DNA of 64,000 nucleotides from Trichomonas vaginalis G3. Its lineage: Eukaryota > Parabasalia > Trichomonadida > Trichomonadidae. Shown piece by piece: positions 9,680 through 19,914 of this stretch; position 1 is the stretch's first letter; the number at the start of each line of letters is the position of its first letter. The notes under the pieces were generated by a model. It worked only from the letters and a program-made list of their open reading frames with translations, had not been told where the DNA came from and searched no databases. The stretch covers positions 25,549,693 to 25,613,692 of the forward strand of contig NC_067205.1 in the NCBI RefSeq assembly GCF_026262505.1. The letters are read 5' to 3'. The translations under genes and the position numbers were made by a program.

Positions 9680-10498
9680 TGTTATAGACCGAAAATAGAT
9701 TTTTTCGGTTTTCTCTTCAAATAATTGAAAGAATGATACTATTATAGGTTTATTATATTATATAGCATATAATCATGCTATAGCCGAAAATTATAAGTTT
9801 TGAGAAGATTGAATATAACACAAATAAATTTGAATGTAAGTTAAATTGCTTGTTGTTTTTAATATCTATTTAATGTGAAATCCAATATTGCAAAATTCAA
9901 ATTGAATGATTGAAAGAACAGAAAAAGTCATTCTTTTCAATTTCGAATATGTTTCATTGTATTTATAATTATATGGCAAATAAGATATTCAAACTTGATT
10001 TTTGAAGGAAAATTCACAAAATTGAATATATTCAAATAATTTTTATTCAAAAATAAACTAGTTATTTGAGTTTAATACTAATTATCTATTCAAACTACAA
10101 AGTTTGTAATTTAAAATATTTTGTGAGATCAGATTGAATTAATTCAAGGTTCTTTTCAATTAATATTCATGACCATATTACGCATTTTCGAACATTCTAA
10201 ACCAAATATATAAAAATGGGAGACGAATGTTAAATTTGCTAGACATGGGGGAGTTGTCTGCAAAGTTTTAGCTCTTATCTCTAACAAAAAATTAATTTTT
10301 AAAAAAATGACCGAATACGTTTCACAGCGAGAAAAAATAAAAGGCAAGATAGAATTTTCTAGACATAAAGAAGTTGTTTACCGAGTTTTAGCTCTTATCT
10401 CTAACAAAAAATTAATTTTTAAAAAAATGACCGAATACGTTTCACAGCGAGAAAAAAATAAAAGGCAAGATAGAATTTTCTAGACATAAAGAAGTTGT
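9680..10498 (+). repeat. Left terminal inverted repeat
   Basis: Matches the reverse complement of 12274-13092. It ends internally with two ~120 bp tandem units (the AGTTTTAGCTCTTATCTC block at ~10264 and ~10384) and a degenerate start of a third at ~10504. It includes a small palindrome, TATAGCAT/ATGCTATA, at 9761-9782. Confidence 0.9.
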
Positions 10499-10915
10499 CT
10501 ACCAAGTGTCAGCTGTTACTTCTTCTCAATACTGATATAAAATAAAAATCTTTATTATTTATTTAACCTTTATTGTTTCATTAAACTTCATTTATTTTAT
10601 ATTATAGTTTTATTCTTTTAGCTACTTGTAAAATAATCTAATTTTATATCATCATTTTACCGGATTATTCTTCAGTACATCGATTGTGTATCTAAAATAA
10701 TATCATTATCCTTATTCTGTTTTTTCCAAAATTCTTTTAAATATCTTTTTTGGTTAGATTACTTTATACTTTTTACTTTTATTTTTTAATTTCAAAAAAA
10801 AATTTGGTGATTGTTCTATTCTGTTACAATGTGCATTATCATATTCTAATGAATTATTCATTACATACATTTAAAAAAACTTGTTAAAAATGAAATTAAA
10901 AAATTATGTTTATTA

Positions 10916-11890
10916 TTACGCTGTGAATGTGTCAACAGCGGTCATGCCTGTATCTGTATCCCATATTTGCCACAACCTTTCTGTATCTGCATTTGTGTAT
11001 TTCGGTTTCAGCTGATACATTTGATTTGGCGTGTAATTTGTTCCAGTTAATGGATTAATTGGGAGATCTTCATGCGGTGTGTTATTATTGTACTCCCAAA
11101 TAAAGGCAGGAATAGCCTGAATGCTTTGGCAGCGCTCCAATGTCGGCCAGAATCTCTCAATCTTCCCATTTTGGTAGGGAGAATGAGAGTCTGTATGCCG
11201 CCATTGGACGCCCCAAAGATCAAGTAGATCTTGAAAGGCGCCCCTATTTTCTGAACCGTTGTCGGTCCAGAAACAATAAGGGGCGCCAAATTCAATGAAG
11301 GCGGAAGCCGCAACGTTCGCTGTCGTCGCTGCCAGCATATCTGGTATTTGTATACACGCTAGGACTTTGCGGCTAAAATCGTTGATTATGCCATAAATAT
11401 ACTGGCCACGAACACCCCTAAAATAATGAACATCTGCGTGCCAGATAAGATTGGGTGAAAGCGCCCAATATCTTACTGCTGTTTCTGGCCCGGCATGCTC
11501 TAATCGCGTCTTGGTGAAATGATTTTCTTTGAAGTATCTGCGTACTTCTCTATAAGATACATCAATTTGTTGTAATTTCAAACGTTTCCATTGTTTTGTT
11601 TGACCACAGGGAAAGGCCTAGTGGTCATGTATCACAGCAAGAGCTTTGATTTGGTCGTAGGGATTGACCCTACGACCTTTCTTGCCTTTAGGCAATGGGA
11701 TATTCTGTAAGCTAAATTGATTTTGTAAAAAAGATTTTGAAACATCTAAATATTTGAAATCATTTGATTGAAGGGTTGGGGCGATGGGAACATGGGTGCA
11801 AGCTTCTTCCCATGTCATTTTACCTTCTTCAATCTGATTGGAAATACAAATTAGGTAAATTCGATCGACATACCCTTTGTAAGGATTCAT
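10916..11890 (-). pseudogene. DDE (rve-type) integrase/transposase interrupted by one in-frame TAG
   Basis: Transposase of the element. It reads from the ATG at 11890 to the TAA at 10916-10918, about 324 codons, with a single amber stop at 11618-11620; the two halves are in the same frame. The N-terminal ~90 residues hold a basic helix and a linker (PLPKGKKGRRVNPYDQI). The C-terminal half is the integrase core: WHADVHYF (first Asp, ~11430), GIINDFSRK, FWTDNGSE (second Asp, ~11260) and PYQNGKIERFWPTLE (Glu, ~11160), with 34 residues between the second Asp and the Glu. The catalytic triad is therefore intact. Integrases of this type cut and join the element's ends. The TAG could be a null mutation, an assembly error or, less likely, read through. 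It lies between the N-terminal domain and the core. Confidence 0.85.
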
Positions 11891-12069
11891 TCTAATGAAG
11901 TACGTTAACAATCAAAATATTCTATAAGTGTCTAGTATGGAATTCAAAAGAATAAAGAAAATGGTAACGTAAATAAACGTATTATGAAATAATTTATAAT
12001 TAAAATGAAAAAAAGAAAAAATAATAAGTAAAGTGAGTGGAAATGAAAATTAAAATCAGTGAACAGTTT

Positions 12070-12560
12070 TATTTTTTTCTCGCTGTGAAACGTATTCGGT
12101 CATTTTTTTAAAAATTAATTTTTTGTTAGAGATAAGAGCTAAAACTCGGTAAACAACTTCTTTATGTCTAGAAAATTCTATCTTGCCTTTTATTTTTTTC
12201 TCGCTGTGAAACGTATTCGGTCATTTTTTTAAAAATTAATTTTTTGTTAGAGATAAGAGCTAAAACTCGGTAAACAACTTCTTTATGTCTAGAAAATTCT
12301 ATCTTGCCTTTTATTTTTTTCTCGCTGTGAAACGTATTCGGTCATTTTTTTAAAAATTAATTTTTTGTTAGAGATAAGAGCTAAAACTCGGTAAACAACT
12401 TCTTTATGTCTAGAAAATTCTATCTTGCCTTTTATTTTTTCTCGCTGTGAAACGTATTCGGTCATTTTTTTAAAAATTAATTTTTTGTTAGAGATAAGAG
12501 CTAAAACTTTGCAGACAACTCCCCCATGTCTAGCAAATTTAACATTCGTCTCCCATTTTT
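12070..12560 (+). repeat. Four ~120 bp tandem units in the right arm
   Basis: The block CTCGCTGTGAAACGTATTCG recurs at 12079, 12200, 12321 and 12441, periods 121, 121 and 120. Period variation is in a T-run. The left arm has only two full units, so the arms differ in copy number. Subterminal tandem repeats like these often bind the transposase. Confidence 0.9.
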
Positions 12561-13092
12561 ATATATTTGGTTTAGAATGTTCGAAAATGCGTAATATGGT
12601 CATGAATATTAATTGAAAAGAACCTTGAATTAATTCAATCTGATCTCACAAAATATTTTAAATTACAAACTTTGTAGTTTGAATAGATAATTAGTATTAA
12701 ACTCAAATAACTAGTTTATTTTTGAATAAAAATTATTTGAATATATTCAATTTTGTGAATTTTCCTTCAAAAATCAAGTTTGAATATCTTATTTGCCATA
12801 TAATTATAAATACAATGAAACATATTCGAAATTGAAAAGAATGACTTTTTCTGTTCTTTCAATCATTCAATTTGAATTTTGCAATATTGGATTTCACATT
12901 AAATAGATATTAAAAACAACAAGCAATTTAACTTACATTCAAATTTATTTGTGTTATATTCAATCTTCTCAAAACTTATAATTTTCGGCTATAGCATGAT
13001 TATATGCTATATAATATAATAAACCTATAATAGTATCATTCTTTCAATTATTTGAAGAGAAAACCGAAAAAATCTATTTTCGGTCTATAACA
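12274..13092 (-). repeat. Right terminal inverted repeat
   Basis: Reverse complement of 9680-10498, apparently without mismatches where compared by eye. The outer end is CTATAACA. Confidence 0.9.
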
Positions 13093-13107
13093 AAAAATAA
13101 TAATTAT
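13093..13107 (+). repeat. 15 bp flanking duplication, right copy
   Basis: Exact copy of 9665-9679 immediately outside the right terminus. Beyond it the sequence (ATACGATAACGC) no longer matches the left flank, so the duplication is bounded. Confidence 0.7.
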
Positions 13108-13108
13108 T

Positions 13109-13868
13109 ATACGATAACGCTGTAGAAGTTGTATGAAGTATATTGAACAAATCTAACTTTCCTTAGAAAATGAATAACTAAAGGTTTATTCAAATGTATA
13201 AAGGAGAATTAAAATTTGGTAGCGCATTTTTTTTATATTCGGACAAAATTGAGCTAAAACAATGGTTGATCATAACGATGTATAACTAATTCAAATAATT
13301 GATTTCATCTTAGAGGTGATTGAGTGTACATTTCGCATTTGATTCTCAGCTTAGAATCAAAAAAAAATTGAATATCTATAATATACTAATAGTACCGATT
13401 TTAAATTCTAATTCTATTGATCAATTTCGATCAAACAAAATTGATAGAGCTGAATTATAAGAAAATTACATATTATGGATCATATTTATTTTTATATAAA
13501 ATTTGTTTCAATGATTTTCTGTGCCACTTCAAAATCAGAAACATTCAAATTGATTGACGATAAGATCAAATAATCAATTAAAAATTGAATATAAATCGAA
13601 TGCTATAATTCTTTAACAATATAACTCTTTTTGAGGAATGATATTTTTCGAAAAAGCGCGTCAAACAATTTGAATACCCTATTGAAAAATATTTTTGGAT
13701 GATAAAATCTTTATTTAAAAAGTGTTTTGCAATAGTGGCAAGACTATAAAAAATAAAGAAAAAGTGATAATTATAATGTCTTTTTTTTATCATTGAATTT
13801 AAATTTACAAGTTTACAAAAAACGAAAAAAAAATCTTGAGGATAAAAAAAAGGAGAAGGCTAAAATAA
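13109..13868. other. AT-rich intergenic DNA upstream of the PAS membrane-protein gene
   Basis: About 760 bp with poly-A and poly-T runs and no supported gene. A 71-codon - strand ORF at 13578-13793 looks like chance. No clear initiator motif is visible directly before 13869. Confidence 0.5.
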
Positions 13869-16800
13869 ATGCTTCAGGACATAGCAAAAAACTTTTATGA
13901 CCTGGCATTTGAAATTAGATACAGATCTCCTTTATCATATAGCTTAAGGTGGGTTCGCGATGTTTTACGTTTTGCCCAAATCGTCATCTTCATGAGTGAC
14001 TTTTGTAAAGTCAAAGAGATTAATACGCGTACTCCGACATTCATAAGGATCTTAAACAACGCAGGGTTACTCAATTTCTGTTTTGATTTTTCAGTCATTC
14101 CTGTTTTCTTAAATTTATTGCAATTAATTTTACTATGCTCGTTCTTCTGGTTCGTTTATTACAATTGCCTGAAGGTCAAGAATGGAAAATATGTATCGAA
14201 AAATATACTATTCGTCATTGTTTTCGGATTTGAATTTTTATTTCCAGTATTTCAAATTCAATTCTTTTTCAGATTCACGCAACAGTTTCTCTTGATCCTA
14301 CAGAAGAATTCAATCCTCAGTATTTTCTCATTTCTTCTTTTAGTTACCAATATCATCATTTGTTTTTGCTTCGATTACATATCCTCAGTCTTTTTTCGAC
14401 CCAAAGTCATCGTCACTACAGCATTGATTGACAATTTCACGGGAGCCACAGAACTTTTAATTTTCTGGTGTCGTTTTATAGTTATCACTGTCCAATTACT
14501 CTTGAGCCAATACAGGGTTTTCATTATTGAGCTCATAATGTACTCTTGGTATCCGATTGTCGTCATAATTATTTTGGAAAAGAGAATTTCAATCGGAGTC
14601 CACGTAAATATAATTGGCGCCATACTTAACGACAGCCCTCTGTTTGCGGCTCCTTTCGTTTTACTTGCGAATCTGCATCCACATAATTATTTACCTCCAG
14701 GAGCGATTTTAGTCTCGTGTATCCTCATTTACTCGCTCACATTCATCTTGTACAAGATATTCATGCGCAAATACGCTTCCTTGATCTTCAATCAGAAGTA
14801 CGATCCTCCTTGGTGGCTTCCAATCAAGAATTCCCTTGTTATGAGGACAGCCGCCGAGAATGAAGCCGATGTCGAAGCGTTTGAAGACTACATTGTTCTC
14901 AGAATGAAGCAAGATCCAGAAGAAATGATCGAAGTGGTCAGATTTTTAGGAATATTCAGGTCTCAGAGAGAGAAGATCATGTTGATGTTCTCCAAGTACA
15001 AGGAGACATCGATATACTACGACTACCAGTTCTATCTGTTCAACAGGATCTTCGAGAGCTACGAAAACAAACCTCCTTCCCACTACATCCAAATTCTCGA
15101 TGATTTGCAGCGAAACTTCTACATCTGCCTTAGTTTGTTCTGGCAGAAACGCTCCGAGCACAATCTGTTCATCGCATTCATTTTCGGCATCAAGACAGCT
15201 CTGATACACGTAGAACTGATCAACTTCATTCAGTACCTCTGTTTCATATTCCAGTACGATCCATACGTCCACCAAGCGTACGCAGAGATTCTTCTGATCG
15301 CTGAGGGAGATGCCAGGCAGTCTGTCTTGTACAGGAGATACACTTCGATGCTGAAGGACAACTCCAAGTCTGTTGCTGATCCGATTTTCAAGTCTGTCGC
15401 CGCTTACTATCCGATATCTAATGACAGGTACTTGGAAGAGAACACGAACTCTAACTCAGCAACGTCGTCGAAGAGCGATCTTGGCTCTCTGTACTCGTAT
15501 TCCCATTTGAGATTCCATATCGACGAGAAGGTGATTTACAGAGATGAAGACAGCGACAATTCATTGATGGCAATGTTTGTTCAGAAATGTACGAATGTCA
15601 AATCATATTCAGTACTTATTTCGATGATTTTGCTGTTTATGTGGACAATTACATTCATTTTGCTTCAGACGAAAGGAGATGCGTATCTATTTGAGTACAT
15701 CATGAATGTCAAAGAACGCGTGAAAGAAACAATTGACTTGTCAATCAGATTGACATCAGGAATAATTCTGCAGCCAATTTTGTTGGAAAACAACAAAACA
15801 AACTCTCTCAATTGCCAGAAAATGAAAGAAAATGTGTATAACTATTTGCAGAGTTACTCATTCACTTTCAAAGAAGATTACTACTACGTATCCAAAGCAA
15901 TCTCTCTGATATCGAGTTACATCGCAACAATTCCTGATGACAAATGCCAGGTTTTGAAAAATGACACAAAGATAATCATGGACAGTTTGGAGGGAATCAA
16001 ACTGAACTACGAGTACTTCCACGGTAACTACACAATATATATGGCAAACGACGACGCTATTGTCATATACTGGAGGTTCTTCGTCTACCTCATCCTGGCG
16101 TATTTAGTTGGTCTGACATTAACCGTTTATTTGATGTATCTTTCTGTCAAATTTACACTGACAAATTTGCCACAACCTGTGCAAGAATTTTTGGGATCAA
16201 AAGAGAGGTTGTCGATGCTTTTGTTGAAGAAATCTCTCGAGAGCTGGGATTTGTTCAAGTTCTTGTTCCCTGACCCAAGAAAACCAACTCAACCCCCTGT
16301 TAAACCAGAAACCCCCCCTGTTTCAACTCGAAGAATAAAAGTGACAAAATATTCAAGTGCTACTAATATCCAGATGAATCAGAGCACAAATTCATCACAC
16401 CACGTCAACTTGAAAGATGCAAAAGTATCAATCTCTTTCATCGGTGCAGACAATATCTTAAAACCGTCAATGTTTGGTCTGATGTCACCTTTTGTAATTT
16501 CATCTACTACTAATTCCAGCGAAGTCAGCTCTGAGAACTCGGAGAGCTGGGACAATTCTAGTTCCAACAGGAATGACGACGCATATGTCATCCCCGAAAC
16601 TGTTGAGAACTACGACATTGTTTCCAAAATGATTGACCACAATTCGAAAGAATTCAAAACAGTTATTTTGGCGCTTTTGATTATTTACACTTTGCCGTAT
16701 TTAGTTATGATGTTTTTCAACATTTACGAGCGAGTTGTTTTGGAGTTCCAAAGAACAAACTCCAGGAAATACTTGAACAGAATGGTAGAAAACATCTCCA

Positions 16801-18026
16801 CACTCCACAACCTTCCGCAAGAGATCTACATCGACAACCACACGAATCTGACATTGGTTGTCCTGGAGAGATCAGCGCAACTCAACCAGAAACTGTCTAT
16901 TTACTCAAGAGGACTGGGTCCTTTCCTGGAGGATTCAGATAAGATTTCTTACACTTCCCAGACAGGTTTGCTGGCTTTCTCGTCATGTACTTTCATTTTC
17001 TCTATTCTGACATGTTTCGTCATATACGACATCGACTGGCACGTCACTCTCGGATTCAACAGCTTGTTCCACTTCCCCAGCGGATACTTGGAGGACATAA
17101 ACAAACCGAGAGACAACGACATCGATTTGAAACTGCCGAAAGAGTCGATCATCTGCCTGATTGTTACAAATGACACATCTGGAGTAATAACAAACATCTC
17201 GCAGAACTGCGCTGATCTCATAAATGTCCAGCCGATAGACGTAATTGGTAGGAAATACGATGAAGTGTTTCCTCTCGATTCAGAAAAAAATCGGTTATTT
17301 TACATTTCGCAGAAAAAAGTGAAAAAGTACGTTGAAAGCAGGTATTCGACAGGAAAGATTGTCAGGATCGCATTGTACGACATGCAGAGTGACAATTCGC
17401 CAAGATCGGTTTTGTCAAACCGTCTGACAAAATGTCTTCCATGTCAAATTGCGAAATTTTTCTGCGAAAAAGGAGCTTTTCACTACAAATTCAAAAACTC
17501 ATTTATTGTTGTTGTCACATTCGATTCGACAACATTTAATCCAACGATTGATCATGTATTTATGGATTCCTCCAATATTTTGCAGTCTTACAACTCAATC
17601 ATGCTTCTTCGAGTCAACGGAAGCCAGATTTTCTACTTCTGCTACTCGAGCGACAGAAACATCCCGATTCTGTTCACGAAAGACTTGATCTACCCTCCGT
17701 CCAGCAGCAGCTTGAAGGCGCTCGCAACAAGTAACAACCAGAACCAGCAGCAGAGTCCAATAAGAAACGTTGTAATCACGAAGAGCGAATTCACTGCTGA
17801 TATAATGACTGATTACACTGAACCTTACATCTCGCTGAATTACCAGAAGAAGATTGGCCAGATGAGGGCTGGATTTGCACTGGAGGAGAAGTCGCTTTTG
17901 ATAATGGATGACTGCATAAAGATTGGAAAGAAAGAACTTTGCCAAAGAAAGGAAATAAGTAGAGGAATAAGAGGAACAGTTGTTAAGTTTGCGGATATTC
18001 CTCTCCTCATTCAAGAACTGCGTTAA
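13869..18026 (+). CDS. Multi-pass membrane protein with PAS domain, cyclase-family architecture without cyclase domain
   Basis: 1385 residues. The N-terminal ~300 residues hold a cluster of hydrophobic segments (e.g. LLQLILLCSFFWFVYYNCL). A cytosolic helical region follows (~300-560). Next come a membrane segment at ~577-599 (YSVLISMILLFMWTITFILL), a luminal/extracellular loop with several NxS/T sites (~600-725), and further segments at ~730-759, ~930-957 and ~1030-1054. After the last one a PAS domain begins near residue 1096 (SGVITNISQNCADLINVQPI ... VIGRKYDEVF). Trichomonad receptor-type adenylyl/guanylyl cyclases have this order of membrane block, PAS, then catalytic domain. Here the ~200 residues after the PAS show no cyclase core (no FxDIxGFT-like metal site) before the stop. 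It may be a cyclase-family member that lost catalysis, a sensor subunit, or a truncated gene. Ligand unknown. Confidence 0.85.
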   Translation: MLQDIAKNFYDLAFEIRYRSPLSYSLRWVRDVLRFAQIVIFMSDFCKVKEINTRTPTFIRILNNAGLLNFCFDFSVIPVFLNLLQLILLCSFFWFVYYNCLKVKNGKYVSKNILFVIVFGFEFLFPVFQIQFFFRFTQQFLLILQKNSILSIFSFLLLVTNIIICFCFDYISSVFFRPKVIVTTALIDNFTGATELLIFWCRFIVITVQLLLSQYRVFIIELIMYSWYPIVVIIILEKRISIGVHVNIIGAILNDSPLFAAPFVLLANLHPHNYLPPGAILVSCILIYSLTFILYKIFMRKYASLIFNQKYDPPWWLPIKNSLVMRTAAENEADVEAFEDYIVLRMKQDPEEMIEVVRFLGIFRSQREKIMLMFSKYKETSIYYDYQFYLFNRIFESYENKPPSHYIQILDDLQRNFYICLSLFWQKRSEHNLFIAFIFGIKTALIHVELINFIQYLCFIFQYDPYVHQAYAEILLIAEGDARQSVLYRRYTSMLKDNSKSVADPIFKSVAAYYPISNDRYLEENTNSNSATSSKSDLGSLYSYSHLRFHIDEKVIYRDEDSDNSLMAMFVQKCTNVKSYSVLISMILLFMWTITFILLQTKGDAYLFEYIMNVKERVKETIDLSIRLTSGIILQPILLENNKTNSLNCQKMKENVYNYLQSYSFTFKEDYYYVSKAISLISSYIATIPDDKCQVLKNDTKIIMDSLEGIKLNYEYFHGNYTIYMANDDAIVIYWRFFVYLILAYLVGLTLTVYLMYLSVKFTLTNLPQPVQEFLGSKERLSMLLLKKSLESWDLFKFLFPDPRKPTQPPVKPETPPVSTRRIKVTKYSSATNIQMNQSTNSSHHVNLKDAKVSISFIGADNILKPSMFGLMSPFVISSTTNSSEVSSENSESWDNSSSNRNDDAYVIPETVENYDIVSKMIDHNSKEFKTVILALLIIYTLPYLVMMFFNIYERVVLEFQRTNSRKYLNRMVENISTLHNLPQEIYIDNHTNLTLVVLERSAQLNQKLSIYSRGLGPFLEDSDKISYTSQTGLLAFSSCTFIFSILTCFVIYDIDWHVTLGFNSLFHFPSGYLEDINKPRDNDIDLKLPKESIICLIVTNDTSGVITNISQNCADLINVQPIDVIGRKYDEVFPLDSEKNRLFYISQKKVKKYVESRYSTGKIVRIALYDMQSDNSPRSVLSNRLTKCLPCQIAKFFCEKGAFHYKFKNSFIVVVTFDSTTFNPTIDHVFMDSSNILQSYNSIMLLRVNGSQIFYFCYSSDRNIPILFTKDLIYPPSSSSLKALATSNNQNQQQSPIRNVVITKSEFTADIMTDYTEPYISLNYQKKIGQMRAGFALEEKSLLIMDDCIKIGKKELCQRKEISRGIRGTVVKFADIPLLIQELR

Positions 18027-18229
18027 CAATGTAATATATGTATGTATTTTTGTTTATTTTGTATTATTCATAAAATATTAATATTCATATTAGGTTTAAA
18101 ATTAATTTAGAAAAATTGAACAAATTCTTGAAATAATATCACCTCCTATATTTGGTCCACTTGAGATTCATTGAGAAATCAAAACTTTTTTGACAAGAAT
18201 TTCTTTATAAAAAAACAATACTTTATATT

Positions 18230-19573
18230 TTATTTTTTGGAAGAAGATGAATAAGCATAATATGAATAAGAATATGAAACAGAATGCTCTTCCTCCTTTT
18301 CTTGCACCGGTTCTTCTTTATTTTGTTCTTGTTTTATTTCCTCTTTCTTTGAAGATTTTGAGTAAGAGTATGAAACAGAGTGTTCTTCTTCTTTCTTTTG
18401 TTCAATTTCCTCTTTCTTTGGTTCTTCTTTCTTTAGAGATTTTGATTTTGAGTAAGAGTAAGAAACATAATTTTCTTTTTCTTTATTTTGTTCTGATTCC
18501 TCTTTCTTTGGCTCTGTTTTCTTTGGAGAAGAAGATTTTGAGTAAGAATATGAGACAGATTTTTCTTTTTCTTCCTTTGGAATTTCCACAGCTGATTCAG
18601 ACTTTCCTTTAGTGCTTGAATCAGATGAAGATTCACTTTTATCTTCTTTTTGTTTTTCTTTATTATTTTGTTCATTTTTATCTTGTTTTTTGCTTGAAGT
18701 CGAGTAAGATACTTCTTTTTCTGGTAGTTGAGGTTGTTCTGGTTCTTCTTTATCCAGTTGAGGCGGATAAGGAATAAATTTTGATGAGTTTGGAATAACA
18801 GTAATTGTTGGTGCTGGTTTTTTATTTTGTGCAATCTTTTGTGCTTCTTTGTTAGCGTCAATCATTCTTCTGTACTGGATGACATCGAATGTTGTGATGT
18901 TCTTCCTGATCAAGCAACTGTGCAATCCCAGCAACAAAGTTATGAAATATTCAATTCCGAGGAGCATAAAAAGGAGAAGCCCATGGAAAACATACCAAAC
19001 AGCAGCGGGAATCTTTTTCTTAGCCCCATAAAATGCTTCGGCATTAGCAAGCATTGATCTGGCGGAGTTTTCTTGTTTCATTCCCATTCCCATGACGACA
19101 TATATGGATAAGGCCGATTCTATCATGGAAGCAAGGAGAAGGAAGATAATTCCGAATAGGAAATAGTTGTAGTTGTCGTTTGTGACGCAATTATTTAAGA
19201 AAAAGCAGTGATGATCAAAATCTAGCCTGCAAAGATTGCATGAGCGACAATGTTTTGCTCCTTGTATGACAGTTCGCTTACACCATCTACACCTGATGGC
19301 GTTATCTTTTGTATCATCTGGTAAGACTGAAGATCTATGTTTTTCAAGCGCGGCGCGAATTAATAAGCAATTGAATATGAGCCAAAGAACACAAAATATT
19401 GGTGTGCAGATTGCTCTTTCTGTTGGATAAAGAGATGGAAAAATAAATAAGAAATAACCTGCAATCATAAGGAAAAATCCAACCCATGACAATATTTGCT
19501 CTCCATGTAATGGTTTTGTAAATCCATTTCTAGTATTAATCAGTGGCGCTGGCGGATCTTCATCACCATTCAT
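18230..19573 (-). CDS. DHHC-type protein S-palmitoyltransferase
   Basis: 447 residues. Two membrane segments near the N-terminus (~30-77), then the cysteine-rich domain CRWCKRTVIQGAKHCRSCNLC with DHHC at ~121-124 (DFDHHCFFLNNCV), then two more segments (~138-165 and ~192-219). DHHC enzymes transfer palmitate to cysteines of membrane-associated proteins through an acyl-Cys intermediate on the DHHC cysteine; the four-pass topology places the domain in the cytosol, typically on Golgi or plasma membrane. The C-terminal half (~270-447) is low complexity, rich in Lys, Glu, Gln and Ser, with four spaced copies of a V-S-Y-S-Y-S motif (e.g. SVSYSYSKSSS). This tail is unusual for the family. The gene converges with the PAS membrane-protein gene; only ~200 bp separate their stops. 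Start chosen at the first ATG. Confidence 0.93.
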   Translation of the reverse strand: MNGDEDPPAPLINTRNGFTKPLHGEQILSWVGFFLMIAGYFLFIFPSLYPTERAICTPIFCVLWLIFNCLLIRAALEKHRSSVLPDDTKDNAIRCRWCKRTVIQGAKHCRSCNLCRLDFDHHCFFLNNCVTNDNYNYFLFGIIFLLLASMIESALSIYVVMGMGMKQENSARSMLANAEAFYGAKKKIPAAVWYVFHGLLLFMLLGIEYFITLLLGLHSCLIRKNITTFDVIQYRRMIDANKEAQKIAQNKKPAPTITVIPNSSKFIPYPPQLDKEEPEQPQLPEKEVSYSTSSKKQDKNEQNNKEKQKEDKSESSSDSSTKGKSESAVEIPKEEKEKSVSYSYSKSSSPKKTEPKKEESEQNKEKENYVSYSYSKSKSLKKEEPKKEEIEQKKEEEHSVSYSYSKSSKKEEIKQEQNKEEPVQEKEEEHSVSYSYSYYAYSSSSKK

Positions 19574-19914
19574 AAAATCTTTGCAAATTCAACAATTTCA
19601 ATTTTCTTGAAATCCAACTATCTGAAACAAGGTTAAACATGATGAAATTTGTCAAAAATTTTTGCATATCAATTTTGATAATCCTCCTTTTTGTAAATCG
19701 ATTTTTGAAAGGTTTTCCGATAAATGGAATAGAATAGCAATGAATTTATAATGATGACCAAGCAAGTCGAGATAATAGTTACATGTAAAGTTTGGTGTAC
19801 TACCTGTTGCAATAACAACAAAAGAACAAAAATAACAAAAATTAATTTGTTATTAAAATTGATAAAAACAAAAAAAAAAATAACATTTTACACATTACAA
19901 GAAATCTATAAGAA
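19574..19914. other. Short AT-rich spacer
   Basis: About 340 bp between the kinase stop and the DHHC gene start, both on the - strand. It contains A-rich runs on the + strand and no recognisable feature. Confidence 0.5.

Larger units (their letters stand above)
9680..13092. mobile_element. Ginger-like DNA transposon with long terminal inverted repeats
   Basis: A 3413 bp element with perfect outer inverted repeats that begin TGTTATAGACCG and end CGGTCTATAACA. Position 9680+x pairs with 13092-x for about 820 bases. It carries one gene on the - strand, a DDE integrase of retroviral type. TG...CA termini and a gypsy/retrovirus-like integrase in a TIR element, with a start fitting TGTNR, match the Ginger group, but Ginger duplications are normally about 4 bp whereas here the exact flanking repeat is 15 bp. 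Near-identity of the two arms suggests a recent insertion or recent arm homogenisation. The interior outside the gene (10500-10915 and 11891-12069) is AT-rich and empty. Confidence 0.85.

Noticed and set aside
10156-12616. Two identical 63-codon ORFs (10156-10347 and 12425-12616)
   Set aside because: They are mirror images within the transposon's inverted arms and have no protein-like features.
9680-13092. Maverick/Polinton fragment
   Set aside because: Those elements have AG-type termini and are far larger with polymerase and packaging genes. This unit is complete at 3.4 kb with only an integrase.
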